Positions 8,684 through 17,697 of a DNA stretch of 64,000 nt are shown here, one piece after another. Below the pieces are notes generated by a model, which was not told where the DNA came from, did not search any database, and saw nothing but the letters and a program-made list of their open reading frames with translations. The translations under genes were made by a program, and so were the position numbers. Within the stretch, counting starts at the first letter, position 1. Each line of letters begins with the position of its first letter. This DNA comes from Halosegnis longus (lineage in GTDB: Archaea > Halobacteriota > Halobacteria > Halobacteriales > Haloarculaceae): assembly GCF_009663395.1 (NCBI RefSeq), contig NZ_QKNW01000001.1, positions 2,232,001-2,296,000 of the forward strand. The letters are read 5' to 3'.

Positions 8684-9934
8684 ATGGACGATAGCCACGA
8701 CCACTCCGTCCGGGCTATCGCACTCGCGGTGACGGCCGGCGTCTTCCTCGGCGGCGTGGCGACCGGCGTCGCCTTCCCGACGCTCCCGCTGTTGGACCAG
8801 TATCTCGGCATCTCCGCTGCCCTGTTGGGATTTATCCTCTCGGCGAACCGCATCGCCCGGCTGGTCGCGAACACGCCGGCCGGCAACGTCATCGACCGGG
8901 TCGGTCCGCGCCGCCCGATGATCGTCGGCCTGTTCGTGCAGGGGCTCGCGCCGTTCGGCTACGTGCTCGGACTCAACGTCCCGCGTGTCGATCTCTTCGT
9001 CCTGCCCGCCGTCGGGACCGTCTCGCTCCCGGCGCTCGTCTTTATCAGCGCGCGAATCTTCTGGGGACTCGGCAGCGCGTTCGTCTTCATCGGGGCGTTC
9101 GCCATCATTACCGGCGTGACCGACCAGTCGAATCGCGGCCGCTGGACGGGGTACATGCGTGCCGGCCAGTCGATGGGGTTCCCAACCGGACTCGTCGTCG
9201 GCGGCATCGTCGCCGACGTGTTCGACATCACGACTGCGTTCCTCGCGGCCGGTACCCTCGCGCTCGCCGCCGGCGTCCTCGGCTGGTACGTTCTGCCGGA
9301 CGTGCAGCCGAGTGGGACCGACGGGCGCACGCCGCGGCTCCGTGACCTCCCCGAGACCGTGCGCTCACTCCCTGGCGTGCTCCCAATCGGGCTGGCGAAC
9401 GCGGGGGTCCGACTCCTCTTCGGCGGCGTCCTGCTCACGACCGCGGTCCAGTACGCCGACTACCTCGGTCTCACCATCGGGGCGCTGACCGCGGCCGGGG
9501 TCTCGGGACTCGTCACCGGACTCGGAGTCGTCGCCAGCGCGGGCGCGACGGTCGTCTCGGGGCGCGTCTCCGACACCGTCGACTCGCGAGCGGTCGTGAC
9601 GCTCCCCGGCTTTGCCCTGCTGGCGGCCGGCTACGCCCTGCTCGCGCTCTCTGGAAATCTTCCGGGCGTCACCGCCGGGATTGTCCTCGTCGGAGCCGGC
9701 ACGGGAGCGGTCGGGCCGGCGCTGTTGGCGACGCTCGGCGATATCGCGCCCGGTGACGAACTCGGCCGACTCGCCGGGGTCTACAACGTCTTCGGCGATA
9801 TCGGGCTCTCCGTCGGCCCGCTTGCGGCACTCCCAATCGCCGAGGCCGTCGGCTTCACGCCGACGTATCTGGCCTGTGCCGGCGTGGCCGTCGCGTGTCT
9901 CCTGCTCGTGAACGCGACGCTGTTGAAAGCGTGA
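8684..9934 (+). CDS. MFS transporter
   Basis: A 416-residue major facilitator superfamily carrier with about twelve hydrophobic helices. The loop between helices 2 and 3 reads GNVIDRVGPRRPM, the classic MFS motif A variant, and a related GRVSDTVDSRA occurs in the second half. A central acidic linker (residues about 205-225) separates the two six-helix bundles. Substrate unknown; drug, sugar or organic anion export are all possible. It follows mptE by 40 bases and has its own CTTGTTAGT box about 28 bases before the ATG. Confidence 0.85.
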   Translation: MDDSHDHSVRAIALAVTAGVFLGGVATGVAFPTLPLLDQYLGISAALLGFILSANRIARLVANTPAGNVIDRVGPRRPMIVGLFVQGLAPFGYVLGLNVPRVDLFVLPAVGTVSLPALVFISARIFWGLGSAFVFIGAFAIITGVTDQSNRGRWTGYMRAGQSMGFPTGLVVGGIVADVFDITTAFLAAGTLALAAGVLGWYVLPDVQPSGTDGRTPRLRDLPETVRSLPGVLPIGLANAGVRLLFGGVLLTTAVQYADYLGLTIGALTAAGVSGLVTGLGVVASAGATVVSGRVSDTVDSRAVVTLPGFALLAAGYALLALSGNLPGVTAGIVLVGAGTGAVGPALLATLGDIAPGDELGRLAGVYNVFGDIGLSVGPLAALPIAEAVGFTPTYLACAGVAVACLLLVNATLLKA

Positions 9935-9956
9935 ACATCGAAAAACGGGAGGTCGC

Positions 9957-11504
9957 TTACGCGTCGCGGAGTTCGAACTTCTGGACCTTCCCGGTGGAGG
10001 TGCGGGGGAGTTCGTCGACGAACTCGACCTCACGCGGGTGTTTGTACGGCGCGAGGTTGTCGAGACAGTACTGCTGAATCTCGTCTTCGGTCACCTCGGC
10101 ACCCGGCTTCAGGACGATGAACGCCTTCACCGTCTCGTTGCGGCGCTCGTCCGGGATGCCGACGATGGCGGCGTCTGCCACGTCGGGGTGCTCGAAGAGC
10201 AGTTCCTCGACCTCTCGCGGGTAGACGTTGTACCCGCCCGTGACGATCATGTGCTTCTCGCGGTCGACGACGTAGAAGAAGCCGTCCTCGTCCTGGTAGC
10301 CGAGGTCGCCGGTGTGGAACCAGCGCTTGCCGTCGACTTCGGTGAACGCCTCCTCGTTGGCCTCCGGCAGCTGGTAGTACCCCTGCATCACGTTCGGGCC
10401 GTGGATGACGAGCTCACCGACCACGTCGTCGAGTTCCGTCTCGTCGTCGACGGGTCCTTTCTCGACGGGTGGCAGCTCGTTGAAGTCGTGGTCGACGATC
10501 TTCGACTCGATGCCGGGGAGCGTCTTCCCGATGGAGCCGGGGCGTCGGTCGTTCGGGCGGTTGGCGTGCGTGACCGGCGCGGTCTCGGTCAGGCCGTACC
10601 CCTCGAACAGCTCCACGTCGTACATCGACTCGAACTGCTCCATCACTTCGATTGGCAGCGAGTCGCCGCCGGAGTTGGCGAACTCGACGGACGAGAGGTC
10701 GTACTCCTCTGCGCCGGGCGTGTTGACCACGTCGTTGAACATCGCCGGCACGCCGTGGACGTGGGTGATGCCCTGACTCTCGATGAGTTCCAGCGCGGCC
10801 TCGGCGTCCCACTCCGGCATCGGCCAGTAGGAGCCACCCTCGAACAGCGTCGAGATCATCGTGATGGTCATCCCGTAGATGTGGAACAGCGGGAGCACGC
10901 CGAGGAACTTGTCGTCCACGTCGATGCCGTCGTGGATCTTCGCGGAGGCGCGTGCGTCGAACGTGAGGTTGTGGTGGGTGAGCAGCACGCCCTTCGGCTG
11001 GCCGGTCGTGCCGGACGTGTACGGCTGGACCGCCACGTCGTCGTCCTCGCGGTCCTGGACGGGGAGCATCTCGTCGGCGAGGAACGCGTCGAACTCCGTC
11101 GCGCCCTCGGCGGGACCGCCGACGGAGACGACGGTCTCCACCTCGGTGTCGTCCTGTACCTGCTTCACCTCGGGGACGAGGTCGGCCAGCGTGATGACCG
11201 CCTTCGCGCCCGAGTCCGAGAGCAGGTGGCTAATCTCCCGCGAGCGATACTGCGGGTTCATCGGCACGACGATACCGCCGGCGCGAAGCGTTCCGACGAA
11301 GGAGAGGACGTACTGTGGGACGTTCGGCAGATACAGTCCGACGCGGTCGCCTGGCTCGACGCCCGCGTCCGCGAGCGCCTGTGCGAACTGGCCCGTCTGG
11401 GCCCAGAACTGCTCGTAGGTGAACTCGTGGCCGTCGTAGCCGAGCGCCGTCGCGTCCGGATGCTCTCCCACGGTCTTCTCGATGTCCGTGACTAAGTTAC
11501 TCAT
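9957..11504 (-). CDS. Acyl-CoA synthetase (AMP-forming fatty acid-CoA ligase)
   Basis: A 515-residue ANL-superfamily ligase that activates a carboxylic acid with ATP and CoA. Motifs are YTSGTTGQPKGVLLTHHN (A3 P-loop), GYGLTETAPVTH (A5), TGDLGYQDEDGFFYVVDREK (A7/A8 hinge) and the C-terminal RTSTGKVQKFELR with the catalytic lysine. Length and motif order fit medium/long-chain acyl-CoA synthetases. The start at 11504 (MSNLVTDIEKTV) is preferred to an upstream in-frame one because it matches family N-termini and the GCTTTTC box lies at a suitable distance. Divergent from the 2-hydroxyacid dehydrogenase gene. Confidence 0.92.
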   Translation of the reverse strand: MSNLVTDIEKTVGEHPDATALGYDGHEFTYEQFWAQTGQFAQALADAGVEPGDRVGLYLPNVPQYVLSFVGTLRAGGIVVPMNPQYRSREISHLLSDSGAKAVITLADLVPEVKQVQDDTEVETVVSVGGPAEGATEFDAFLADEMLPVQDREDDDVAVQPYTSGTTGQPKGVLLTHHNLTFDARASAKIHDGIDVDDKFLGVLPLFHIYGMTITMISTLFEGGSYWPMPEWDAEAALELIESQGITHVHGVPAMFNDVVNTPGAEEYDLSSVEFANSGGDSLPIEVMEQFESMYDVELFEGYGLTETAPVTHANRPNDRRPGSIGKTLPGIESKIVDHDFNELPPVEKGPVDDETELDDVVGELVIHGPNVMQGYYQLPEANEEAFTEVDGKRWFHTGDLGYQDEDGFFYVVDREKHMIVTGGYNVYPREVEELLFEHPDVADAAIVGIPDERRNETVKAFIVLKPGAEVTEDEIQQYCLDNLAPYKHPREVEFVDELPRTSTGKVQKFELRDA

Positions 11505-11688
11505 ACGTTTGCTACTCCGAACGGGACACCGAAAAGCTTGCCATACGGGTGAACGATGGTAACGAAATCCCACCCAGCGATACGACTGTTAGCCGATTAC
11601 CGCTCGACAGTTACCGACGGACGCGCACCGTAACGTCGCGTCGAACGACCGTGCGTAGATTTATCACGGTCGACCCATCTCATCGGGT

Positions 11689-13119
11689 ATGAGCCACGAC
11701 TGTACGTTTCTCACCGACCTGCTGTCCGACGACCAGGTCGCCTTCACCGACGCGACGCGTGAGTCACACGCCTCCGACTGGGGGTCCCGCGAGAGCGGTC
11801 ACGCGACCGTTCCCGACGCCGTCGTCTTCCCCGAATCGACCGCGGACGTGGCTGCCGTACTCGCGGGCGCACACGACCGCGAGATTCCCGTCACCCCCTA
11901 CGCGGCCGGCACGTCGATGGAGGGCAACGCCGTCCCCGCGTTCGCCGGCATCAGTCTCGACCTCACCCGGATGGACGCGATTCACGACGTGCGTCCGGCC
12001 GACTTCCAAATCGACGTGGGACCCGGCGTGCTCGGCTCCGCGGTCGAGGAGCGCGTCGCCGAGGAGGGGCTCTTTTTCCCGCCGCTCCCCTCCTCGGGTG
12101 ACCTCTCGACCATCGGCGGGATGATAGCCAACGACGCCTCTGGAATGCAGACCGTCAAGTACGGCGAGGTGGGCGATTGGGTACTCGAACTCGAGGCGGT
12201 CACCGCCGAGGGAGAGGTATTCACGGCCGGCTCGAAGGCGAAGAAGACGAGTGCCGGCTACAACCTCGCCGACCTGCTCGTCGGGTCGGAGGGAACGCTC
12301 GCCGTGGTGACCCGCGCCACGCTCGAACTCGCCGGGCGACCGGAGCAGATTCGCGGCGGCCGCGCCGTCTTCCCTTCTCTCGATGCGGCGACCGATGCCG
12401 TCGCCGACGCCGTGCAGTCGGGCGTCGACGTGGCGAAAATCGAACTCGTCGACGAGACCGCCGGCGCGATGGCGAACGCGTATCAGGGGCTCGACCTGCC
12501 CGACTCCGCGATGTTGTTCGTCGAGTTCCACGCAAACCACGGCATCGAGGCGGAAATCGACTTCTGTCGGTCGCTGTTCGAGAGCCACGGCGTCGAACGG
12601 TTCGACATCGCGAGCGACGAGGAGATGGACACGCTGTGGGAAGCGCGCGAGGAGTTGGCCTTCGCCGTCAGCAGCTACGACCCCGACCTCTCGCCCGTCC
12701 ACCCCGGCGACATCACGGTCCCCATCTCGAAGTTGGGTGAGATAATCCGCTACGCGAAACAGCGCGGCCGCGAGGAGGACCTGCTCGTCCCCTGCTTCGG
12801 ACACGCCGGCGACGGCAACGTCCACTACTCCGTGCTCGCGAACCCGAGCGACCCGGAGATGCGCGCCGCCGCCGAGGCGGTGTACTCGGACGTCGTGAAA
12901 CGCGCCATCGAGATGGGTGGTACGGCCACCGGCGAACACGGCGTCGGGCTCGGCAAGCGGGAGTATCTCGAACGCGAGCACGGCGCGGTCGCCGTAGAGC
13001 TGATGCGACAGGTGAAACGCGCCTTCGACCCGGCGGACATCCTCAATCCGGGGAAGATATTCCCGGAGACGAGCGAGGAAGGTGGCCGCGTCGCCTTCGA
13101 CCTCGCCACGGACGACTGA
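11689..13119 (+). CDS. FAD-linked 2-hydroxyacid dehydrogenase (GlcD / D-lactate dehydrogenase type)
   Basis: A 476-residue protein with an N-terminal FAD_binding_4 (PCMH) domain (PESTADVAAVLAGA, TPYAAGTSMEGNAVP, GGMIANDASGMQTVKYGEVGDWV, LLVGSEGTLAVVT) and a C-terminal FAD-oxidase domain ending in PCFGHAGDGNVHYSV, TGEHGVGLGKREYL and FDPADILNPGKIF. It oxidises D-lactate, glycolate or a similar 2-hydroxyacid to the 2-oxoacid. A GATTTATCA box lies about 28 bases upstream, consistent with a leaderless start. The next gene, an aldolase of 2-oxoacids, starts 39 bases later, suggesting a shared 2-oxoacid pathway. Confidence 0.92.
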   Translation: MSHDCTFLTDLLSDDQVAFTDATRESHASDWGSRESGHATVPDAVVFPESTADVAAVLAGAHDREIPVTPYAAGTSMEGNAVPAFAGISLDLTRMDAIHDVRPADFQIDVGPGVLGSAVEERVAEEGLFFPPLPSSGDLSTIGGMIANDASGMQTVKYGEVGDWVLELEAVTAEGEVFTAGSKAKKTSAGYNLADLLVGSEGTLAVVTRATLELAGRPEQIRGGRAVFPSLDAATDAVADAVQSGVDVAKIELVDETAGAMANAYQGLDLPDSAMLFVEFHANHGIEAEIDFCRSLFESHGVERFDIASDEEMDTLWEAREELAFAVSSYDPDLSPVHPGDITVPISKLGEIIRYAKQRGREEDLLVPCFGHAGDGNVHYSVLANPSDPEMRAAAEAVYSDVVKRAIEMGGTATGEHGVGLGKREYLEREHGAVAVELMRQVKRAFDPADILNPGKIFPETSEEGGRVAFDLATDD

Positions 13120-13158
13120 GAGCCAGCACTTTTGCCCGTCCCCTGCGGCCCACCTGCT

Positions 13159-13905
13159 ATGTTCTCCACCGACACGTTCACCGTCGGCGCGTGGGTCTCG
13201 CTGGCCGACCCGGCCGTCGCCGAGATGGTCGCCCCCGACGCCGAGTTCGTCATGCTCGACACCGAACACGCGCCCAACAGCACGGCCACCATCGCGAACC
13301 AGATTCGGGCTATCGAGGCCGCAGACGGGGAGGCGGTCCCGTTCGCCCGCGCGCTCGACAACGACACCGGCGCTATCAAACGACTGCTCGACGTGGGCGC
13401 ACAGGGTGTGATGGTGCCGATGGTCGAATCCGCAACCGAGGCCCGCGAGGCGGTCGAGGCGGCGCGGTATCCGCCAGACGGGAGTCGTGGTGTCGCCGGC
13501 ACCCGCGCCTCGGCGTACGGTCGCGACCTCGGCGAGTACGTCGCGACTGCCAACGACGAGATAACGCTCATCGTCCAAATCGAGACACGGGCCGGGCTCG
13601 ACAGCGTGGACGAAATCGCGGCCGTCGACGGCGTCGACGCGTTGTTCGTCGGGCCGGCAGACCTCTCGGCGAATCTCGGCGTGTTCGGCCGGTTCGAGGG
13701 CGACGTGTTCCGGGAGGCAGTCGAGACGGTGCTCGCTGCCGGCGACGCGACCGAGACGCCGGTCGGTACGCTCGCGACGAGTCCAGACGGTGTTGACCGC
13801 TACTGTGAGTGGGGATTCGACTACCTCATCGCCGGGACGGACGCTGGCCACATCCAGCGCGGCGTGCGGGCGATGGGCGAGCGCGCGCGAGAAAACACCG
13901 AGTGA
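13159..13905 (+). CDS. HpcH/HpaI family aldolase
   Basis: A 248-residue class II-type aldolase of the HpcH/HpaI family, which cleaves or forms 2-keto-3-deoxy acids by adding pyruvate or glyoxylate to an aldehyde. Visible motifs are FVMLDTEHAPNS, VGAQGVMVPMVESATEA, RGVAGTRASAYGRDL, IVQIETRAGLDSVDEI (metal-binding Glu) and DALFVGPADLSANLG. Start at 13159 gives the family N-terminus FTVGAWVSLADPAV. Probably in one transcript with the upstream hydroxyacid dehydrogenase; the convergent TPP enzyme ends six bases away. Confidence 0.88.
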   Translation: MFSTDTFTVGAWVSLADPAVAEMVAPDAEFVMLDTEHAPNSTATIANQIRAIEAADGEAVPFARALDNDTGAIKRLLDVGAQGVMVPMVESATEAREAVEAARYPPDGSRGVAGTRASAYGRDLGEYVATANDEITLIVQIETRAGLDSVDEIAAVDGVDALFVGPADLSANLGVFGRFEGDVFREAVETVLAAGDATETPVGTLATSPDGVDRYCEWGFDYLIAGTDAGHIQRGVRAMGERARENTE

Positions 13906-13911
13906 GGGACG

Positions 13912-15606
13912 TCAGTCGTGGACGAGGGTGTCGATGACGTCGACGCCCGGAGTCGAGAACGCCTCGTTCAGCACCGGGCCGAGTTCGTCGATGGTCTCGA
14001 CGAGGTGGCCGCGCGCGCCGTGGCTCTCGGCGTTCATCGGAATATCGACGTGCGGGTCGAAGTCCATGCCGACGTAGTCGTGATCGTCGTCGTCCCCGCC
14101 GAACATGCTGTTCGTGTTATCTTTCAAAATTCGATAGTTCCGGTTGTCGACGACGAGGACGGTCAAGTCGAGGCCGTGGCGGACGGCGGTGTAGATGCTC
14201 TGCGGGTAGTAGAGATACGAGCCGTCGCCGATGTGACCGAGCACGTCGCGCGGTTCGTCCTGCAGGGACTCGGCCGCGGCGGCCCCGATTGCGGCCGGCA
14301 GCCCGTAGCCGAGTCCGCCGCCCTTGTTCGAGAAGTAGCTCTCCGGTTCGAGCGGGTAGTGGGTGAGCAGCGCGTACTTCGCGGTGATTCCCTCATCGAC
14401 GATGCGCGGGTCGACGTCGGCCTCGATGATGGCCTCCACGACCTCGCGCTTGGACGCCCGGGGGTCGGATTCCGGGGCGTCTCCCTCCCCCATCGCGTCC
14501 ATCGAGGCGGCCATCGACTGCTTCATCGCAGCGACGTGCGAGAGCCGCGCCTCCAGCGTCTCAGCGTCAAGCTTGTCGTCGACGCGGGTGGCAATCGACC
14601 CCATGATGCGCCCGGGGTCACCGATGACGGCTACGTCGGCCGGCTCGTTCTTCCCGACCTGCCACGCGTCGTCGGAGAGGTGAATCGTCGTCGCGTCCTC
14701 GGGGACGAGCGGCTCCTCGTGGCGCAACAGGGTCGTGTTGGTCGAACAGCCCGCGAAGACGATGGTGTCCGTGTTCTGTAACATCACGGCCAGGTTCTCG
14801 CGGGGTGGCATGTACGAGAGCCACTGCTCGTGGCTGGTGGGGAACGCCACCTCGGAGCCGAGCATCTCGCCGTGGACGCGCGCCCCGGTCGCCTCTGCGA
14901 GCTCGACCGCTGCGTCGATGGCGTCGGTGCCGGCCCGCGCGACGTGGTCGCCGACCACGAGCAGTGGGTTGTCCGCCTCGACGAGCGCGTCCGCCGCCTC
15001 GCGAATCTGCCGCGGGTCGCCGCCGCCGGCGTCGGGAATCGGCCCGAGCGGCTCGGGTCGGTCCTCGGTCTCGGCCATCATCACGTCGACCGGAAGCCCG
15101 AGGAAGACCGGTCCCGTCGGCGGCGTGAGCGCCGTCCGGAAGGCCCGTCTGACCATCATCGCCAGCGAGTCGACGGACGTGACCTCGGCGGCGTACTTAC
15201 AGAACTGGTCGGTGAGCGCTTCGAGGTCGCCGGTCAGGATGGGTTCCTCGTGGCGGAAGTCGAGCTCGTGGTTGCCCGCCGTGAGGACGAGCGGTGCGCC
15301 GGTCATCGACGCGCCGTAGAGGTTTCCGATACCGTGGGCGAGACCGGGCGTGATGTGGAGATTCGCGACGCCGGCCGGACAGATGTCGGGGTCGTGGTCG
15401 GCGTGGTAGCGGCGGGTCTGTGCGAAGCCGGCCGCCGCGCCGACGGCCACGTCCTCGTGGAGTCCGAGCATGTACTCGATGTCCGAGTCGGGCAGCGCCT
15501 CCATCAGCGGGAGTTCGGTCGTGCCGGGATTGCCGAACAGGTAGGGCACGTCGTACGCTTCGAGCGCGTCGACGAACAGGTCCGCACCGGTGTAGCTGTC
15601 GGTCAT
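13912..15606 (-). CDS. Thiamine diphosphate-dependent enzyme (benzoylformate decarboxylase / acetolactate synthase-like)
   Basis: A 564-residue ThDP enzyme. The N-terminal Pyr domain has FGNPGTTELPLMEAL with the activating glutamate; the middle domain is Rossmann-like; the C-terminal PP domain has GDGSYLYYPQSIY followed about 20 residues later by DNRNYRILKDNTN, the GDG-N diphosphate motif. FGNPGTTELP and NNRNYRIL-type sequences favour benzoylformate or phenylpyruvate decarboxylase-like members over true acetolactate synthase. Substrate unproven. The start at 15606 (MTDSYTGADLFVDALEAY) matches the family. It converges on the aldolase gene; all three neighbours handle 2-oxoacids. Confidence 0.85.
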   Translation of the reverse strand: MTDSYTGADLFVDALEAYDVPYLFGNPGTTELPLMEALPDSDIEYMLGLHEDVAVGAAAGFAQTRRYHADHDPDICPAGVANLHITPGLAHGIGNLYGASMTGAPLVLTAGNHELDFRHEEPILTGDLEALTDQFCKYAAEVTSVDSLAMMVRRAFRTALTPPTGPVFLGLPVDVMMAETEDRPEPLGPIPDAGGGDPRQIREAADALVEADNPLLVVGDHVARAGTDAIDAAVELAEATGARVHGEMLGSEVAFPTSHEQWLSYMPPRENLAVMLQNTDTIVFAGCSTNTTLLRHEEPLVPEDATTIHLSDDAWQVGKNEPADVAVIGDPGRIMGSIATRVDDKLDAETLEARLSHVAAMKQSMAASMDAMGEGDAPESDPRASKREVVEAIIEADVDPRIVDEGITAKYALLTHYPLEPESYFSNKGGGLGYGLPAAIGAAAAESLQDEPRDVLGHIGDGSYLYYPQSIYTAVRHGLDLTVLVVDNRNYRILKDNTNSMFGGDDDDHDYVGMDFDPHVDIPMNAESHGARGHLVETIDELGPVLNEAFSTPGVDVIDTLVHD

Positions 15607-15651
15607 GCGATGACGTGTCAGGGCCACCGGCAAATAGCTGCCGGCAGCTAC

Positions 15652-17064
15652 TCACTCCTCGGCGGACGGTCGATACGCTCGGCTGACCGCCAGCCACCGA
15701 CCGGAGCGCACGCGCCAGAGGTTGATGAGCGCCGGTACCGTCGTCTCGGCGACGAGCGCGAGCAACAGCAGGCCGGCACCGAGAGCGACTCTCGTTCCGA
15801 GATACGCCACCGGGAGCGCGACGAGATACAGGCCGACGAGCGTCGCGGCGAAGGGGATTCGAGTGTCGCCCGCCCCCCGGAGCGTGCCGGTGATGGAGCC
15901 GTCGACGCCGAGCGGCACCGAACTCACGGCCGCGGCGACGACGAACGGGACCGTCTGCGCCACGGCCGCCGGCTCGACGAAGACGGCCGCAATCGGTCGG
16001 GCCGCGAGGAGGACCACTCCGCCGGCGACCAGGTACACGAGCAGGGAGAGCGTGGTCACCTCGCGGCTGTACGCCGTCGCAAGACTCTCTTTGCCCGCGC
16101 CGAGCGCCTGCCCGACGAGCGTCGAGACGGCGATGGAAAAGCCCCACGTGAAGCTGTTGAGCAGCTGGCGAATCTGGCGGGCGACGCCGAGCGCCGCCAA
16201 CACGACCGGGCCGAACGTCGCCGCGATAGCGAGCAGCGGGAAGATGACCAGTCCCTGTGCGGTGCGGCGTGCGACCAGCGGCACGGACACGGACAGGAGC
16301 TGTCGCGGGAGGGTTCGGCCGACGGCGACGCGGTTCAGAATGGGAAGCGGGCTCGCGCCGCGGCCGCCGTACGCTCGCCCGGTGAGTCCCCACGCGAAGA
16401 TGCAGGTCACGAGCAGGGTGGCGACGGTCGTCCCGAGTCCCGCGCCGTACACCCCAAGGTCGGCGACGAAGACGAACGTCGCGCTCAACGCGATGTTGAG
16501 CGCGGCACCGGTCGCGCGAATCGCCATCGGCGTCGTCGTGTTGCCGACGGCCGCGTAGGTGCGCGAGGCGACGAGATTGACGGCCTCAAAGAGCAGCCCC
16601 GGCGCGAGAATCGCGAGATACGTCGCGCCGTAGGTGGTCGCGTTCGCGCCCCCGTCGATGAGGCCGACCAGCGGGACGCTGGCACGATTGTACAGGAGCG
16701 CGATGGGGACGGCGAGGAGTATCGCGGCGAGCAGACTCAACTGCACGACGGCGGTCGCGCGGTCGCGTTCGTCGCCGCCGTAGTTCTGTGAGACGAGCGT
16801 GAGAGTTCCGCCCGCCAGCCCGATGAAGATGAACTTCCCGACCGTCCAGAAGCCGTTCGCGACGGTGATGCCGGCGACGGCGTCGGTTCCGACCGCGATA
16901 CCGACGATAGCCAAGTCGACGGTCCGCTTCGACATGATGGCGAAGCCGGTGACGATGCGCGGCCACGAGAGGTCGAACACGTCGCGCAGCCGCTCGTCGT
17001 CGATGACGCCGGCGCGGTCGAGGAGGCCGGCGACGTAGCGCCAAACGGCCGCGAGGAGTGACAC
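15652..17064 (-). CDS. MATE family efflux transporter
   Basis: A 470-residue multidrug and toxin extrusion-type carrier with about twelve helices in two pseudo-repeats. Each half carries typical MATE segments: DLAIVGIAVGTDAVAGITVANGFW in the first, and FGPVVLAALGVARQIRQLLNSF in the second, plus the SVPLGVDGSITGTLRGAGDTRIPF loop. It should export drugs or metabolites using Na+ or H+. It begins with GTG at 17064, 78 bases from the divergent msrA, and is 45 bases upstream of the TPP enzyme in the same direction, so the two may be co-transcribed. Confidence 0.88.
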   Translation of the reverse strand: MSLLAAVWRYVAGLLDRAGVIDDERLRDVFDLSWPRIVTGFAIMSKRTVDLAIVGIAVGTDAVAGITVANGFWTVGKFIFIGLAGGTLTLVSQNYGGDERDRATAVVQLSLLAAILLAVPIALLYNRASVPLVGLIDGGANATTYGATYLAILAPGLLFEAVNLVASRTYAAVGNTTTPMAIRATGAALNIALSATFVFVADLGVYGAGLGTTVATLLVTCIFAWGLTGRAYGGRGASPLPILNRVAVGRTLPRQLLSVSVPLVARRTAQGLVIFPLLAIAATFGPVVLAALGVARQIRQLLNSFTWGFSIAVSTLVGQALGAGKESLATAYSREVTTLSLLVYLVAGGVVLLAARPIAAVFVEPAAVAQTVPFVVAAAVSSVPLGVDGSITGTLRGAGDTRIPFAATLVGLYLVALPVAYLGTRVALGAGLLLLALVAETTVPALINLWRVRSGRWLAVSRAYRPSAEE

Positions 17065-17142
17065 GCCGGCCGTTCGTCCGGGGGCCAGTTAGCCGTTTGC
17101 AGTCGGCGTGAGGTTCAAACGGACACAGGCCCTCCGTCACGT

Positions 17143-17697
17143 ATGAGCGAACTCCAGACGGCGACGTTCGGCGGCGGCTGTTTCTGGTGTACCGACGCCG
17201 CGTTCGACGAACTCGCGGGCGTCGAGCAGACGACCGCAGGGTACGCCGGCGGTCACGTCGACGACCCCAGCTACGAGGCGGTGTGTGAGGGCACGACGGG
17301 CCACGCCGAGGTGACCCGCATCACCTATGACCCCGAAGAAATCACCTACGACGAACTGCTCCGCGTCTTCTTTACGATTCACAACCCGACGACGCTGAAC
17401 CGACAGGGGCCGGATATCGGCGAGCAGTACCGGTCTGCCATCTTCTACGAGAGCGAGGAGCAGCGCGAGGTCGCGGCCGCGTTCATCGAGGGGCTCGAAT
17501 CCGAGAACGTGTACGAGGACGACATCGTCACGGAACTGGAGCCCCTCGACACCTTCTACGAGGCCGAGGCGTACCACCAGAACTACTACGAGAAGAATCC
17601 GGGCGACGCCTACTGTCAGTTCAACGCCGACCCGAAAATCGAGAAGGTGCGCGAGCAGTTCGCGGAGAAGGTCGCCGCGAAGCCGGCCGACGATTAG
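17143..17697 (+). CDS. msrA: Peptide methionine-S-sulfoxide reductase MsrA
   Basis: A 184-residue MsrA that repairs S-methionine sulfoxide in oxidised proteins. The active-site motif GCFWC places the nucleophilic Cys at residue 13 and a second Cys at 16; GYAGGHVDDPSYEAVC, TGHAEVTRITYDP, FFTIHNPTTLNRQGPDIGEQYRSAIFY and AYHQNYYEKNP are all conserved family segments. A further Cys near the C-terminus (YCQFNADPK) could act in recycling. Normal length. It starts 78 bases from the divergent MATE gene and overlaps the convergent F420 oxidoreductase by four bases. Confidence 0.96.
   Translation: MSELQTATFGGGCFWCTDAAFDELAGVEQTTAGYAGGHVDDPSYEAVCEGTTGHAEVTRITYDPEEITYDELLRVFFTIHNPTTLNRQGPDIGEQYRSAIFYESEEQREVAAAFIEGLESENVYEDDIVTELEPLDTFYEAEAYHQNYYEKNPGDAYCQFNADPKIEKVREQFAEKVAAKPADD

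Noticed and set aside
10038-11495. Long plus-strand open frame over the acyl-CoA ligase gene
   Set aside because: Translation is Val/Arg/Asp/His-rich antisense noise; the minus-strand ligase has all its motifs.
11764-13851. 695-codon minus-strand open frame over the hydroxyacid dehydrogenase and aldolase genes
   Set aside because: Covers two well-supported plus-strand genes and has no recognisable domain; a consequence of rare stop codons at this GC.
14830-16791. 653-codon plus-strand frame over the ThDP enzyme and MATE genes
   Set aside because: Arg/Asp/Gly-rich shadow without hydrophobic core; minus-strand genes are convincing.
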